A model generated the notes under the pieces. The model searched no databases. It saw nothing but the letters and a program-made list of their open reading frames with translations, and was not told the origin of the DNA. This document shows positions 34,461 to 43,949 of a DNA stretch of 64,000 bases, piece by piece. Where the stretch lies: positions 310,001 to 374,000 of the forward strand of contig JAVYOO010000001.1 of assembly GCA_038734275.1 (NCBI GenBank), given 5' to 3'. The translations under genes were made by a program, and so were the position numbers. How positions within the stretch are numbered: the stretch's first letter is position 1; every line of letters begins with the position of its first letter. This DNA comes from Archaeoglobaceae archaeon (GTDB lineage Archaea > Halobacteriota > Archaeoglobi > Archaeoglobales > Archaeoglobaceae).

Positions 34461-35485
34461 TTTATCATCCTCCTATGCTTCAGGTAAAGTGCATAATCCA
34501 AGTAAACTCCGTTGTTCGCCTTGTCCCAGACTGTGGCATTTCTAGGATACTCCAGAATCTTGTCAGTAACCCTTATTGCAAAGGCGTCACTTCCCGCTCC
34601 AGAGCCAAATGAAACAAGAAGAATTCTCTGATCCGGCTTTGCTATATCCAAAATTCCACAAAGTCCAAGCAATGAAGAGGCAGAATAAGTGTTTCCAATC
34701 GCTCTTACAAGCATTCCCTGAGCAATATTCTCCTCTTTGAAACCAAGCATACTTGCCGCTCTCACGGGGAATTTAGCGTTCGGCTGATGAAAGACTGCGT
34801 AATCAAAATCCTTCTCGCTGTAGCCACAAATCTCCATCAATTTCCTTGCTGCAGAAATTACATGTCTAAAGTAAGCAGGAGCACCAGTAAACCTACCGCC
34901 ATGGCTTGGATATGGCTGTAGATCTCTTCTCCAGAAGTCCGGTGTGTCGCTTGTGTAAGAAACTGTTGCCTCTATCTCTGCAATTGGATCCTTACCGATT
35001 ATGATCGCTGCTGCTCCAGCTCCTGCAGTATATTCAAGGGCATCCCCTGGCTTCGCCTGAGCTGTGTCGGAACCAATTGACATTCCGTATTCGATCATTC
35101 CGGCCTTAACCATGGCAAAGCAAAACTGCATGCCAGCAGTTGCAGCTTTGCAGGCAAATTCGAGATCTGCACAGAAGTAATAGTTCCCTATACCAAGAGC
35201 TTCGCCAACAATTGTCGCTGTTGGTTTTACAGCATAAGGATGACTTTCAGACCCGACAAAAACTGCACCAATTTTTTCTGGTTTGATTTTCGCTCTACTT
35301 AACGCCTCTCGTCCAGCTTCAACTGCCATCGTTGCAGTATCCTCATCCAAATCCGGAACAGACTTCTCTTTAACCCCTAAACCGTTTTTTATGGCTTCAG
35401 GATCCTCTTTCCAGATCCTGGCTATTTCTTCAACCTTTATCCTGTATTTTGGAATATAGGTGCCGTAAGATACTATCCCAATCAC
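34457..35485 (-). CDS. mvaS: Hydroxymethylglutaryl-CoA synthase
   Basis: 342 residues. Catalytic cysteine in [14 protein letters not shown], histidine in [14 protein letters not shown], and [13 protein letters not shown] near the C-terminus. It condenses acetyl-CoA with acetoacetyl-CoA in the mevalonate pathway that makes archaeal isoprenoid lipids. It overlaps its neighbours by 4 bp at each end. Confidence 0.96.
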   Translation of the reverse strand: MIGIVSYGTYIPKYRIKVEEIARIWKEDPEAIKNGLGVKEKSVPDLDEDTATMAVEAGREALSRAKIKPEKIGAVFVGSESHPYAVKPTATIVGEALGIGNYYFCADLEFACKAATAGMQFCFAMVKAGMIEYGMSIGSDTAQAKPGDALEYTAGAGAAAIIIGKDPIAEIEATVSYTSDTPDFWRRDLQPYPSHGGRFTGAPAYFRHVISAARKLMEICGYSEKDFDYAVFHQPNAKFPVRAASMLGFKEENIAQGMLVRAIGNTYSASSLLGLCGILDIAKPDQRILLVSFGSGAGSDAFAIRVTDKILEYPRNATVWDKANNGVYLDYALYLKHRRMIK

Positions 35486-36162
35486 AGAAAATCCCTCCTT
35501 AGCCTACCTATCATCTCACCAACCTCAAGTTCCGTGCGAATAAGCGGAACTTTTTCTGCTTCCGCAATTCTAACCGCCATCTCATCAACTTTCTGGATCC
35601 CATGGAGAACTACAGCCGAAGGCTTCAAACTTGAAACTCTTACAGCTACCATTGGAGATCTTCCACTCGTCACTTTTGTGAACACCAGTGCCCTTTCACT
35701 TGTGAAGCCAAAAAGTCTGTAAAAGTCGTATGCATTAAACATCAAAATTGCGTTAAGGCTGTCTATTACAGTATGACCGTTTATAGTCTTTTCAAAGTTG
35801 TTCAACCTTTCTCCTTCAATTTTTGCACAGAATTCCTCAACACTTACACCCCTAAAATACTCTGCAAGGTCAATAATTGCTGAAGAGAGGTCAGGTAATT
35901 CCCGATACTTGGAAATTATTGGATTAGCTCTCTGGGAATCAAGCTCTATCAATGCTAAAACAAATTTTTTTATAAACGTAACACCCGGATTTCTCCTTCC
36001 AGCTTCGTAATCGCTTATAACAGACGGAGATATTCCGAGCTTTCTTGCAAGCTCGCTCTGAGAAATAGAAAATATTTGCCTCCACTTCTTCATCGCTTCT
36101 CCATGATGTTCTGCCAAAACTATCTCGCCACAAACTCGCTCTGCAAATCTTCTGTGCTCCAC
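35482..36162 (-). CDS. HTH (XRE-type) transcriptional regulator of the mevalonate operon
   Basis: 226 residues. The helix-turn-helix at about 25-75 reads [34 protein letters not shown]. The C-terminal about 130 residues form a sensor-like domain with [11 protein letters not shown] and [20 protein letters not shown]. This gene commonly heads the archaeal HMGCS-thiolase-DUF35 operon and probably controls it, perhaps sensing a pathway metabolite. It overlaps mvaS by 4 bp. Confidence 0.88.
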   Translation of the reverse strand: MEHRRFAERVCGEIVLAEHHGEAMKKWRQIFSISQSELARKLGISPSVISDYEAGRRNPGVTFIKKFVLALIELDSQRANPIISKYRELPDLSSAIIDLAEYFRGVSVEEFCAKIEGERLNNFEKTINGHTVIDSLNAILMFNAYDFYRLFGFTSERALVFTKVTSGRSPMVAVRVSSLKPSAVVLHGIQKVDEMAVRIAEAEKVPLIRTELEVGEMIGRLRRDFL

Positions 36163-36209
36163 AAGACTAATTTTCCACTCTGCTTATAAATTTAACTAAT
36201 TGACTATAA

Positions 36210-37508
36210 TTATTTCGACAATTGTCTAACTTTTTCCCACTTGTAAAGCTCCACGACGTCTGCAAGCGTCCTGCCCTTTTCCTCTATTTCACCCCTAATT
36301 CGATCTTCAGACTTTTTAACTTCAAATGCTCTCCTCGCAATCTCGTAAGCTCTCTGCTTTGGAATTACCATCACTCCGTTATCGTCCGCAATTATCCAGT
36401 CTCCTGGATTTACCTCTATGCCCCCGCAAATTATCCTGACGTTGATCTCTCCAAAACCTTTGGGCTCACCTGCATTTGGAACTTCTCTTTTTGCAAAAAG
36501 TGGAAAGCCCAAAGCCCTTATGTCGTCAACATCTCTAACAGCACCATCAATAATAACCCCTGCAATCTTCCTGTTGAGACAACTTCTTGTCGCAAGTTCC
36601 CCCCAAACTGCTGCAGTATCACCGGAACATTTTATTACAATCACATCCCCCTCACCAGCTACGTTTATAGCTTCCACTGGCTTGGCCCAGTCTCCATCCA
36701 TCGTGCTTACAGTTACTGCCTTGCCAACAATTTTTTTACCGCGAACCAGTGGATAGATTCCGCTCATAGCTCTTGCCCGATGCATCGCATCGCTCACGTT
36801 TGGTGTTGAAACTTTCATTAAAAGCTCTCGTGTCTCTTCATCCATGCTCTTTTTAACGTAAGTACCGGCCTTTTTGTCAATTGCTTCCCTAACCCTTCTG
36901 GCGGATTCAACGACATTTCTCGACTTTACTATGTTGCTACCAACTATAACAATCTTTGCCCCCAAAGAAACGCAAACTGATGCTCTTTCTGCATCAAGTC
37001 CGCCAGCTACAGCAATGGGAAGGTTAACACTTCCAACAACATTCTTTAAAACTTCGAGCGGATCGATTCCGATCATCTGCTGATCAATGCCAACGTGAAC
37101 ATTCAGGTAATCTACACCAATTTCCTCAAGCTCCTTAGCTCTTTTTACTGGATCAGGATGATTTATCAGATCTGCCATGATCTCACAGCCATACTTTCTA
37201 CCTGCGCGAATGGCTTCGGCGATAGTTGCATCATTTGATAGTCCAAGAATTATCACAATATCCGCACCGCTTTTTGCGGCCATCTCTACCTCAACCGCTC
37301 CTGTATCGATGGTCTTCATGTCCGCAACGATTTTATGATCTTTAAAAGCTCTCTTGAGCTCTCTAACCGCGTTCATACCTTCACTTTTAATTAATGGTGT
37401 TCCAGCCTCGACCCAGTCTGCCCCACCCTTAATCGCCTCATCGGCAATCTCAATCGCCCTCTTTAGCTCCAGTAGATCCAGTGCAACTTGGAGTATTGGT
37501 TTATCCAT
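36210..37508 (-). CDS. 3-hexulose-6-phosphate synthase fused to an RraA-like domain
   Basis: 432 residues. The N-terminal half (1-215) is a decarboxylase-like TIM barrel with ALDLLELKRAIEIADEAI, IVADMKTIDTGAVEVEMA and AVAGGLDAERAS, as in HPS. The C-terminal half (225-420) is RraA-like: STPNVSDAMHRARAMSGI, VIKCSGDTAAVWGELA and IAGVIIDGAVRDVDD. HPS here probably runs toward ribulose-5-phosphate and formaldehyde to make pentoses in an organism without the oxidative pentose pathway. The role of the RraA domain is unclear. Divergent from the triple-DUF22 gene. Confidence 0.9.
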   Translation of the reverse strand: MDKPILQVALDLLELKRAIEIADEAIKGGADWVEAGTPLIKSEGMNAVRELKRAFKDHKIVADMKTIDTGAVEVEMAAKSGADIVIILGLSNDATIAEAIRAGRKYGCEIMADLINHPDPVKRAKELEEIGVDYLNVHVGIDQQMIGIDPLEVLKNVVGSVNLPIAVAGGLDAERASVCVSLGAKIVIVGSNIVKSRNVVESARRVREAIDKKAGTYVKKSMDEETRELLMKVSTPNVSDAMHRARAMSGIYPLVRGKKIVGKAVTVSTMDGDWAKPVEAINVAGEGDVIVIKCSGDTAAVWGELATRSCLNRKIAGVIIDGAVRDVDDIRALGFPLFAKREVPNAGEPKGFGEINVRIICGGIEVNPGDWIIADDNGVMVIPKQRAYEIARRAFEVKKSEDRIRGEIEEKGRTLADVVELYKWEKVRQLSK

Positions 37509-37590
37509 AATATTATTAAAACAGGAAGGATTTAGTCTTTTCTATGAATTGCAGAAAAGTTTATAGAGAGTAACGTTTAATAGTTATAGT

Positions 37591-38895
37591 ATGAGACTGA
37601 AAATGAGATACTGGTCTGGGCTTGTTGGAGATAAAATTGAAACAATTGAAGTTGATTTAAAAAATTCAGAGTTTAGAATGGTCCCTTTCACCCAGCTCAA
37701 GCCCCTTATAGCTGAAAAAGATACTCCCGTGGAAAAGGGTAAACCCGCAATTATTGATGTCCAGAGGATTTCGCTTCCACCAAACACAATGATTGGCTGT
37801 CTAAACGAAGCCCGCCATGCACTTGGGACTACGATAAGCGTTATCGAATACGGAAGACCCTCAATGATTGAGGAAGACAAATGCATCAGCCAAGCAGTTT
37901 TTATTCCGGTAGAGAATGGTATTATTAAGAAGTGTGACTTAATTGGGGTTATTAAAGTGTTTTTTATTAAAACTGGATTTGTAGGTAAAACTCTTGGATT
38001 GGGTCAGCAGAAATTTGAGGTTATCAGCGAACAGAGAACTGGTAGAATTACTTGGAAAGAAAATGGAAACCTGATCAGAAAAACCCAAAAGATGACTGAC
38101 ACACTATACAGAAGGGTCCACATCGCTCTGCTGGAACCCGTAATTGCAGATGAAAGCATAATAATTAGAAAGAATGAATTGACAAAAGTCAAAATCCGGT
38201 GTCTCGCTCTGCCACCGAACACAGTTGCGACGCTAACGGGCTTTATGGGCAACGCATATGGTTCTCTTATAGATGTTATCCAGAAAGGAAAACCAAAGAA
38301 GGTCGAACAGGAGAGAAAACTGACTCATGCGATATTTTTACCAATCGAAGACGGTAAAATCGAAGAAGGGGACATGCTCGGAGCCCTTGCAATATACTTT
38401 GTTGACCTTGAAGACCTAAAAGCAATTGTAAAGGGGGAAGAGAGGTCATTTACTACCGTTTACAGGAGCGGAAAAGGTGTGATAAGAACAACTGTAAAAC
38501 TACCACCCTATGGTTTCAGAAGATCCCCCGTAGCGAGATGGGAGCTACTAATTGCGAACGAGAACAAAAGGGTTAAAGCTGGGGAGGTCTGTATAGTTTC
38601 GATCAAAAAGATAAAACTCCCGAAAAATACCATAATTTCAACCTTCGGTATGATGAGACATCCATTTGGTGTAGTCATAGATACGATTCAAAGGAGAATG
38701 GCCAAAGTAGAGGAGGAAAAAGAGATTGAAAAAGCCGTGTTTTTACCTATATCAGATGGCGAAATTCGAATGGGCGAACTTCTCGGCATCCTTAACATAT
38801 ACGACGTGGAAGTGAAAACAACAGAGAAATTGAAGAGCTGGCTAAAAGAATGGATCGAGCATAAAGAAGTGACTTCTCCAGCTTTGCAACCTTAA
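37591..38895 (+). CDS. Triple-DUF22 protein
   Basis: 434 residues made of three copies of about 135-140 residues. Each has the sequence ..LPPNT.I.. followed by a G.[IV]ID.I..G block, AVFIP...DG.I..G[DE]L.G and a final hydrophobic strand: ISLPPNTMIGCLNEARHALG, LALPPNTVATLTGFMGNAYG and IKLPKNTIISTFGMMRHPFG. This is the archaeal DUF22 family, function unknown. The divergent neighbour is the HPS-RraA fusion. Confidence 0.75.
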   Translation: MRLKMRYWSGLVGDKIETIEVDLKNSEFRMVPFTQLKPLIAEKDTPVEKGKPAIIDVQRISLPPNTMIGCLNEARHALGTTISVIEYGRPSMIEEDKCISQAVFIPVENGIIKKCDLIGVIKVFFIKTGFVGKTLGLGQQKFEVISEQRTGRITWKENGNLIRKTQKMTDTLYRRVHIALLEPVIADESIIIRKNELTKVKIRCLALPPNTVATLTGFMGNAYGSLIDVIQKGKPKKVEQERKLTHAIFLPIEDGKIEEGDMLGALAIYFVDLEDLKAIVKGEERSFTTVYRSGKGVIRTTVKLPPYGFRRSPVARWELLIANENKRVKAGEVCIVSIKKIKLPKNTIISTFGMMRHPFGVVIDTIQRRMAKVEEEKEIEKAVFLPISDGEIRMGELLGILNIYDVEVKTTEKLKSWLKEWIEHKEVTSPALQP

Positions 38896-39043
38896 TTTAA
38901 TATCTCTGCTGAGAAGATCACGAAAAGAGAGAATAGAACAGGTAATGACCTTCGAAAATTCCCATAGAATGCCAAATTTCTTAAATTTCAAAACCAAAAA
39001 GACTTACATGGCTCGCATTTTACTAAAAATAAAAGAAGTGTCA

Positions 39044-39142
39044 TCCCGCCTCCCGGATTTGAACCGGGGACACCGGGATCTCCGCTTGCCAGCGGAGTGG
39101 CAAACTACAGTCCCGCGCTCTCCCAGGCTGAGCTAAGGCGGG
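39044..39142 (-). tRNA. tRNA-Tyr (anticodon GTA) with a 25-nt intron
   Basis: The minus strand folds with acceptor CCCGCCT/AGGCGGG, the C1-G72 pair typical of archaeal tRNA-Tyr. D-arm GCTC...GAGC, anticodon stem CGGGA/TCCCG and T-arm CCCGG TTCAAAT CCGGG complete the fold. The 25-nt insert after position 37 is removed to give the 74-nt tRNA with loop CTGTAGA. The splicing endonuclease EndA is encoded at 49266-50180. Confidence 0.93.
39080..39104 (-). other. Intron of tRNA-Tyr
   Basis: The intron TTTGCCACTCCGCTGGCAAG plus CGGAG (25 nt) lies at the canonical site after base 37. TTGCCA and TGGCAA can pair as a 6-bp hairpin, and CTCCGC with GCGGAG offers an alternative pairing. With the anticodon stem it can form the bulge-helix-bulge recognised by archaeal EndA. 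Confidence 0.85.
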
Positions 39143-39238
39143 TAATAAGAGTTGAACTTTTTGCTTAAAAATATTACGCTCCAAGCTTGATTGTTTTCTC
39201 CGAAGAATTTATATTCATCTCAACGAAAAAAGCAGAGG

Positions 39239-39994
39239 ATGGAGGCGGAAATAACGAAAGCAATAATTGAAGAGGCCACAAAGGACTGGTTGAACTATGC
39301 AAAAAGTGATGTAGTCATAGTTGGCGCAGGGCCAGCAGGACTTACAGCTGGAGCTTATCTTGCAGAAAAAGGCTTAAAGACTATAATTTTCGAACGAAGA
39401 CTTAGCTTTGGCGGTGGCATTGGGGGAGGTGGAATGCTTTTCCACAAGATTGCGCTTGAAAAAGATACAAAGGATATCCTTGAGTATTTTAACATACGGA
39501 CTGTTGAAAAATCCGGGCTATTAATCTGCGACTCTTCAGAATTCATGGCAAAACTTGCCTCGAAATGTATTGACTGTGGAGCAAAGATCATTCCTGGAGT
39601 GTCGGTTGACGATGTCATATTCAGAGAGAATCCACTTAGAATTACTGGAGTCTGCCTACAATGGAGTGCGGTCGAATTAGCTGGATTGCACGTGGATCCG
39701 ATCTTTGTGGAGTCAAAAGCTGTTGTAGATTCCACCGGGCATGATGCAGAAGTTATTGCGGTCGCATCAAGAAAGGTTCCGTTAAAAATTGCTGTTCCTG
39801 GCGAAAGATCTGCGTTTTGTGAAGTTAGTGAATCTCTAGTAGTTGAAAAAACTGGCAAAGTTGTTGAGGGGCTTTATGTTGCTGGAATGGCAGTAGCGAG
39901 TGTTTATAATTTGCCCAGAATGGGGCCCATATTTGGCGGAATGCTGAAGAGTGGAAAAAAAGTTGCAGAAGTCATTGCAAGAGACCTTAAATGA
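39239..39994 (+). CDS. thi4: Thi4-family thiazole synthase (sulfide-dependent type likely)
   Basis: 251 residues from the ATG at 39239. FAD/NAD-binding [20 protein letters not shown], the glycine-rich [14 protein letters not shown] and a closing [14 protein letters not shown] are Thi4 signatures. Yeast Thi4 donates sulfur from a cysteine just before its MDP motif. Here the matching position is histidine (GLHVDP), as in methanogen Thi4, which uses free sulfide. It makes the thiazole precursor of thiamine. The stop overlaps the next small gene. Confidence 0.92.
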   Translation: MEAEITKAIIEEATKDWLNYAKSDVVIVGAGPAGLTAGAYLAEKGLKTIIFERRLSFGGGIGGGGMLFHKIALEKDTKDILEYFNIRTVEKSGLLICDSSEFMAKLASKCIDCGAKIIPGVSVDDVIFRENPLRITGVCLQWSAVELAGLHVDPIFVESKAVVDSTGHDAEVIAVASRKVPLKIAVPGERSAFCEVSESLVVEKTGKVVEGLYVAGMAVASVYNLPRMGPIFGGMLKSGKKVAEVIARDLK

Positions 39995-40110
39995 AATGTA
40001 GCTGTGGAAGAATTGCAGAGTTTAAATGTAGAAGATGCGGTAGGGAAATTTGTAAAAAATGTTACTTCGACCATGGTCTATGCGTTGAATGCTATAAGAA
40101 GCTTCGCTAA
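39991..40110 (+). CDS. Mini zinc-finger protein (39 aa)
   Basis: ATG at 39991 overlaps the Thi4 stop (ATGA). In 39 residues there are eight cysteines and one histidine ([39 protein letters not shown]), a B-box-like double zinc site. Proteins of this kind are common in archaea but uncharacterised. It is convergent with scpB, overlapping by 4 bp, and is too short for most gene callers. Confidence 0.65.
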   Translation: MKCSCGRIAEFKCRRCGREICKKCYFDHGLCVECYKKLR

Positions 40111-40610
40111 TCCTTCTGCCCTCTGTAGAATTCTCTGAGCTTTTCTTTTATTTCCTCAGGGTCCTTCGTCTCAAATCCGAAATAGGATGCAAATGCTTCT
40201 GTTGTAGTAAGAATTGTTGATCTTCCTTTCTTCTCAACATTTATCAGCTTTAGCTCACTCAGCTTCTTCACGTGATCGTAGCATTTATTTCCTCTAATCT
40301 TTGCAAGCTTTGCAAGCGTTATAGGCTGTTTAAGCGCAATAACAGCGAGTGTTCTTAGAGTTCCACGATCCAATTCTCTTTCGGTGAATCTCTCAACTAT
40401 TTCCATGAATTCTGGCCTAACTCTCATTAAATATCTCTCTCCGACTTTTACTATCTCTATCGCGGAGCCCATTTCTGCATATTTCTTTGCAATGGACTCA
40501 ATAGCCTTTTCAACTACTTCCGGTTTCTCTTTCAAAATTTTGCAAATTTCAGAAATCTCCAAAGCCTCAGGAGAAGAAAAAAGAATTGCTTCAACAGCTT
40601 TTTCCAGCAT
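40107..40610 (-). CDS. scpB: Segregation and condensation protein B
   Basis: About 167 residues of paired winged-helix domains: MLEKAVEAILFSSPEALEIS, GERYLMRVRPEFMEIVERF, GTLRTLAVIALKQPITLAK. ScpB binds ScpA/SMC and helps compact and separate chromosomes. ATG at 40610 chosen; a TTG at 40622 would overlap apgM. No scpA or smc is visible in the window. Confidence 0.9.
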   Translation of the reverse strand: MLEKAVEAILFSSPEALEISEICKILKEKPEVVEKAIESIAKKYAEMGSAIEIVKVGERYLMRVRPEFMEIVERFTERELDRGTLRTLAVIALKQPITLAKLAKIRGNKCYDHVKKLSELKLINVEKKGRSTILTTTEAFASYFGFETKDPEEIKEKLREFYRGQKD

Positions 40611-40611
40611 A

Positions 40612-41829
40612 CTACGCCCCAAATTTCTTTGAAAGATTTAGCAAGTCAAAAGCTACGTTCAGAAGATCCATTCCTCTGATCCTGCAAAGTCCACCTTTCG
40701 GAGCGTCAAACTCGGTGTATCTCTTAACGTCATCGACCCTAACACCTTCATGCACAATTGAAACCACGACTGGATCGGCAGTATGCTCACCCACGCTGAC
40801 GGGAGTTGAGTGATCTGATGTGACGATCAAACAGTTCTTCGAGAAATCCAGCTCTAAAAGTTTGCCCAAGTGTGTGTCAAGCTTTTCAATAAACTCCACT
40901 TTCCCATCAAAGTCCTTATCGTGCCCAATTTCGTCTGGAGCCTTTATGTGAAGCAGCACTACATCGTAACTCTTTAGCAAATCCAAAGCAGTGCGTATTT
41001 TTGAACCTATGTCCGTCCTTTTATTTCCCGTCGCCCCATATGGAGTTATGGCTTCTCCACCAACTATTTTACCAACCCCCTTGATGAGGGCCGTTGCAGA
41101 AACGACCGCAAGTCTTAAACCATACTTATCCCTAAAGGTTGGAATTTCTTTCATAAGGCCTGCGCCTCTTAAAAGAATGGCATTCGCCTTGGGTAATCCT
41201 CTTTTTTCCCTTTCAGCGTTTAATGGATGGTTTTCGAGAACCTCGTGAGCCTTCTGCATGAACTCATTTACAACCTCAGCTATATCTTTTGCGTGTTCAT
41301 TGAGAGGTATGCATTTTTTCACTTTCTCGCCAACAACCTTTGGATCCGTCTCAGTAACATCTGCAGATAAATTTCCTCTAAAAACTACAACCGCTCTGTG
41401 TCCCGTAGCCTTTGCAACTTCAAAATCCAAGGACAGGTCTATTTCGTTCAGAGCCTTAACAAGATCTTCAGTTTGTTCTATTCTTCCCGCTCTTCTGTCC
41501 ACGACTACTTTATCAAAAACACTGCCATTGCCAACGACTGTTGCGAAATTTGCTCTGAAAGCAACGTCACCTGGCTTAAGAGATATTCCTACTCCTGCAG
41601 CCTCAATAGGTCCCCTTCCCGTATAAAATTTAAATGGATCGTAGCCAAGCAAAGCCAGATGGCTCGTATCACTTCCTGGCCTTACGCCCGGGGAGATCGT
41701 ATCCATTATTCCGTTTACACCAAACTCTGCAATCTTATCTAAATTTGGCTTCTTTGCCACCGACAAAGGAGTCTTACCTCTAATCGGCCTATCCGGTAGT
41801 CCGTCTAATATGAACATCAGAAGTGGCAA
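40612..41829 (-). CDS. apgM: 2,3-bisphosphoglycerate-independent phosphoglycerate mutase (archaeal)
   Basis: 405 residues. Alkaline-phosphatase-superfamily metal motifs: FILDGLPDRPIRGKTPL, PGSDTSHLALLGYDP (serine), LLHIKAPDEIGHDKD and VTSDHSTPV. It interconverts 3- and 2-phosphoglycerate. The start is probably the TTG at 41829, because GGGGTGATC lies just before it; the first ATG is 12 bp further in. Confidence 0.95.
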   Translation of the reverse strand: MPLLMFILDGLPDRPIRGKTPLSVAKKPNLDKIAEFGVNGIMDTISPGVRPGSDTSHLALLGYDPFKFYTGRGPIEAAGVGISLKPGDVAFRANFATVVGNGSVFDKVVVDRRAGRIEQTEDLVKALNEIDLSLDFEVAKATGHRAVVVFRGNLSADVTETDPKVVGEKVKKCIPLNEHAKDIAEVVNEFMQKAHEVLENHPLNAEREKRGLPKANAILLRGAGLMKEIPTFRDKYGLRLAVVSATALIKGVGKIVGGEAITPYGATGNKRTDIGSKIRTALDLLKSYDVVLLHIKAPDEIGHDKDFDGKVEFIEKLDTHLGKLLELDFSKNCLIVTSDHSTPVSVGEHTADPVVVSIVHEGVRVDDVKRYTEFDAPKGGLCRIRGMDLLNVAFDLLNLSKKFGA

Positions 41830-41944
41830 ACGATCACCCCCCGTAGAGATTAGAAAAAAGAATTTATAAAATCATCGTTTGCATAAAGTCCCATCAACTT
41901 GGGAATGCGAAAAGCTATAAACAGAAATGAAAAAAGTATAAAAA

Positions 41945-42871
41945 ATGAGATTATTAACTGTTGGGATCGGTTTGAGGGGGGCAAAGATAGCGGAGCTTTT
42001 CTACAAACACGGAGTAAAAGTCAATAGAGTCCCTCTATTCAAATGCTTTGCCGTGCTAAGTGATGAATCGCAGATAAGAAGTGTCTCAATTGGAGATGAT
42101 CGAAAGTATTATCTAAGAGATCGAAGAGGAGTTCCGGGTTTTATCAATGCTCTGACAAAGCATTATGAAATATGGGAGGGAAATTTGGTTATAACATCCC
42201 TTGAAGACGATTTTGCTTTCGAAGTTTCTGTTGAGTTCTGTGAAAGATTAAAGTCCTTTTCGGAAGACCCTGTCATTTATCTCACCTTGATCCCAAGTCT
42301 TGGAGATATCGACATACGCGAGATAAAGAAAAAAGTGAGGGCAATTCAGAGAATATCAGATATAATTATTGCATTTGAAGGAAAGGCTGAATCGGACTCA
42401 AAAATTCTCAACGCTCTAAATCTGCTCGCTTTAGCCGGGGAAGTGGACATCAAGAGAAGAATTGCCGGAGAAGTGGTTGTTGATACCTCAGACGTTTTCA
42501 ATGCCCTTAAATCGGATGGATTTTCAGTTGTAGGCTTTGCAGAACAGAAGATATCAAATCTGAACACATTTAAAAAGGGTAGCGAACTGAAGGCTATAAG
42601 GACGAGAAGAATGCTAGAACTACTCGACAAAGCAATGGAGAATCTGAGCATAAATGGAGATTTGGCTGGAGCAAAATCGTCCTTGATACTCTTTTGCGGT
42701 CCAAAGGATGAAATAACCATGGAAGGTATTTTTGAAGCCATAAACAAGGTTGAAAAACTCAATAAAGATATGGCAATAAGATATGGCGACTGTCCGATTT
42801 CCCCTTCGATGATATCGAAAAAATTAGCAGTAGTAGTTCTATTTTCCGGACTCAGAAGCTTCAAGTTTTAG
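41945..42871 (+). CDS. Degenerate FtsZ/tubulin-superfamily protein
   Basis: 308 residues. The order of segments follows FtsZ: a short N-terminal LLTVGIGLRGAKIAELFYKH and a mid-region EVDIKRRIAGEVVVDTSDVF followed by FSVVGFAE. The C-terminal domain reads LILFCGPKDEITMEGIFEAI, RYGDCPISPSM, LAVVVLFSGL. The GTP-binding glycine loop GGGTGTG is absent. It could be an FtsZ-like protein of the archaeal non-canonical groups that no longer hydrolyses GTP. The identification rests on this pattern only. Confidence 0.5.
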   Translation: MRLLTVGIGLRGAKIAELFYKHGVKVNRVPLFKCFAVLSDESQIRSVSIGDDRKYYLRDRRGVPGFINALTKHYEIWEGNLVITSLEDDFAFEVSVEFCERLKSFSEDPVIYLTLIPSLGDIDIREIKKKVRAIQRISDIIIAFEGKAESDSKILNALNLLALAGEVDIKRRIAGEVVVDTSDVFNALKSDGFSVVGFAEQKISNLNTFKKGSELKAIRTRRMLELLDKAMENLSINGDLAGAKSSLILFCGPKDEITMEGIFEAINKVEKLNKDMAIRYGDCPISPSMISKKLAVVVLFSGLRSFKF

Positions 42872-43624
42872 TGAGAAAAGTTTATACAAAACCCCAGTTT
42901 CGACCAATTTTCGCTTGATCCTGAACTTAAGCAGTTGCAATGCTTTCTCATCAACCACAAATTCTATATCTCTATATTTCACATCCTTAAGCAGAAGACC
43001 GTATGGTGGAGATGGATGAACTCTTTCCCGATGTTGTTCTGGTATCAGCATTTTTTTAAACCAATCCAAGTCCCTTGTTTTTCCAACTTGCTTTAGTGCT
43101 GTTACTATGCAACGGACCATGTTCCAAGTAAAAGCGTTACCCTCGATTTCAAAGATTAAAAAGTCCCCATCTTTTATTATTTCTGCTTTATAAATTGTTC
43201 TTTTTCCACCTTTATAACCCCTCGTGAAATTCGAAAAATCCCATGTTCCATGAAGGAGCTTTACAGCCTCTTCAATCGTGGAAAGATCGAAATCGTCATC
43301 ATAAAAAACGTATGTGTATACTCTGCTTGTCGCTTTTCTCGGGTTAAAATTTTCTGAAACCTCCGCAGATGCCCAAGCAGTTATATCGGATGGCAGTTCT
43401 GAATTAAGCATTCTTGGAGTTATTTTCTGTTCACTATTAAATGCCACTACCTGACCAAGAGCATGAACTCCCGCATCAGTTCTGCCTGCAAAACTCAATT
43501 TCGATTCAATTCCAAAATTTTTTAAAGCTTTCAGAACTTCTCCCGCAACAGTCCTACGATCTGGCTGATATTGACTGCCAAAAAAATTATCACCGAAGTA
43601 TGCGATTTTTATCGCATACTTCAT
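42839..43624 (-). CDS. truA: tRNA pseudouridine synthase A
   Basis: 261 residues. Active-site motif SFAGRTDAGVHALGQV with the catalytic aspartate, plus FSNFTRGYKGGKRTIYKAEI and NAFTWNMVRCIV. It isomerises uridines 38-40 in tRNA anticodon arms. The 3' end overlaps the FtsZ-like gene end to end by 33 bp; the 5' end overlaps the next small gene by 4 bp. Confidence 0.96.
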   Translation of the reverse strand: MKYAIKIAYFGDNFFGSQYQPDRRTVAGEVLKALKNFGIESKLSFAGRTDAGVHALGQVVAFNSEQKITPRMLNSELPSDITAWASAEVSENFNPRKATSRVYTYVFYDDDFDLSTIEEAVKLLHGTWDFSNFTRGYKGGKRTIYKAEIIKDGDFLIFEIEGNAFTWNMVRCIVTALKQVGKTRDLDWFKKMLIPEQHRERVHPSPPYGLLLKDVKYRDIEFVVDEKALQLLKFRIKRKLVETGVLYKLFSLKLEASESGK

Positions 43625-43929
43625 GCCCTTCTTAAGAAAGTATTCACGACTTCATTTACACTGTGAAGCATTTCACGAACAACGTTCTTAACGTTCTTTT
43701 GACCCTGATAAAATCCCACTGCCGCTCCAACAAGGAAAACGAAACCAATTTCATCGAGTTTATACTTTTCCTTCAATTGAAGTAAGTCATTTACCTTGCT
43801 TTCCGGCAGACCTTCTACAGTGCTCGGTTCTTCTTCCTTGGAGCTCAAAAATCTCTCATCAACAGACCACTTTGCTTTCAACTCTTCAAATGCATCCATC
43901 AATATCGATTTTCTCGTTTCCACGTCCAT
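43621..43929 (-). CDS. Hypothetical protein (102 aa)
   Basis: Acidic N-terminus (MDVETRKSILMDAFEELKAK) and a C-terminal region with one hydrophobic stretch (LDEIGFVFLVGAAVGFYQG) followed by a helix to the end. It overlaps truA by 4 bp and is 20 bp after gap, so it is likely part of that transcript. I do not recognise a family. Confidence 0.5.
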   Translation of the reverse strand: MDVETRKSILMDAFEELKAKWSVDERFLSSKEEEPSTVEGLPESKVNDLLQLKEKYKLDEIGFVFLVGAAVGFYQGQKNVKNVVREMLHSVNEVVNTFLRRA

Positions 43930-43949
43930 GATCTAAGTAATCATAAAGT

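Noticed and set aside
36222-36809. Plus-strand ORF of 195 codons opposite the HPS-RraA gene
   Set aside because: It is a frame opened by codon bias of the real gene; composition is rich in Ser/Asn/Tyr with no domain.
38945-39136. Plus-strand ORF of 63 codons
   Set aside because: Its second half is the antisense of tRNA-Tyr and the first part has no protein character or RHH domain, unlike the ORFs at the other tRNAs.
41830-41944. Possible C/D box RNA between apgM and the FtsZ-like gene
   Set aside because: A GATGA-like box occurs on the minus strand, but no CTGA boxes lie at a suitable distance.
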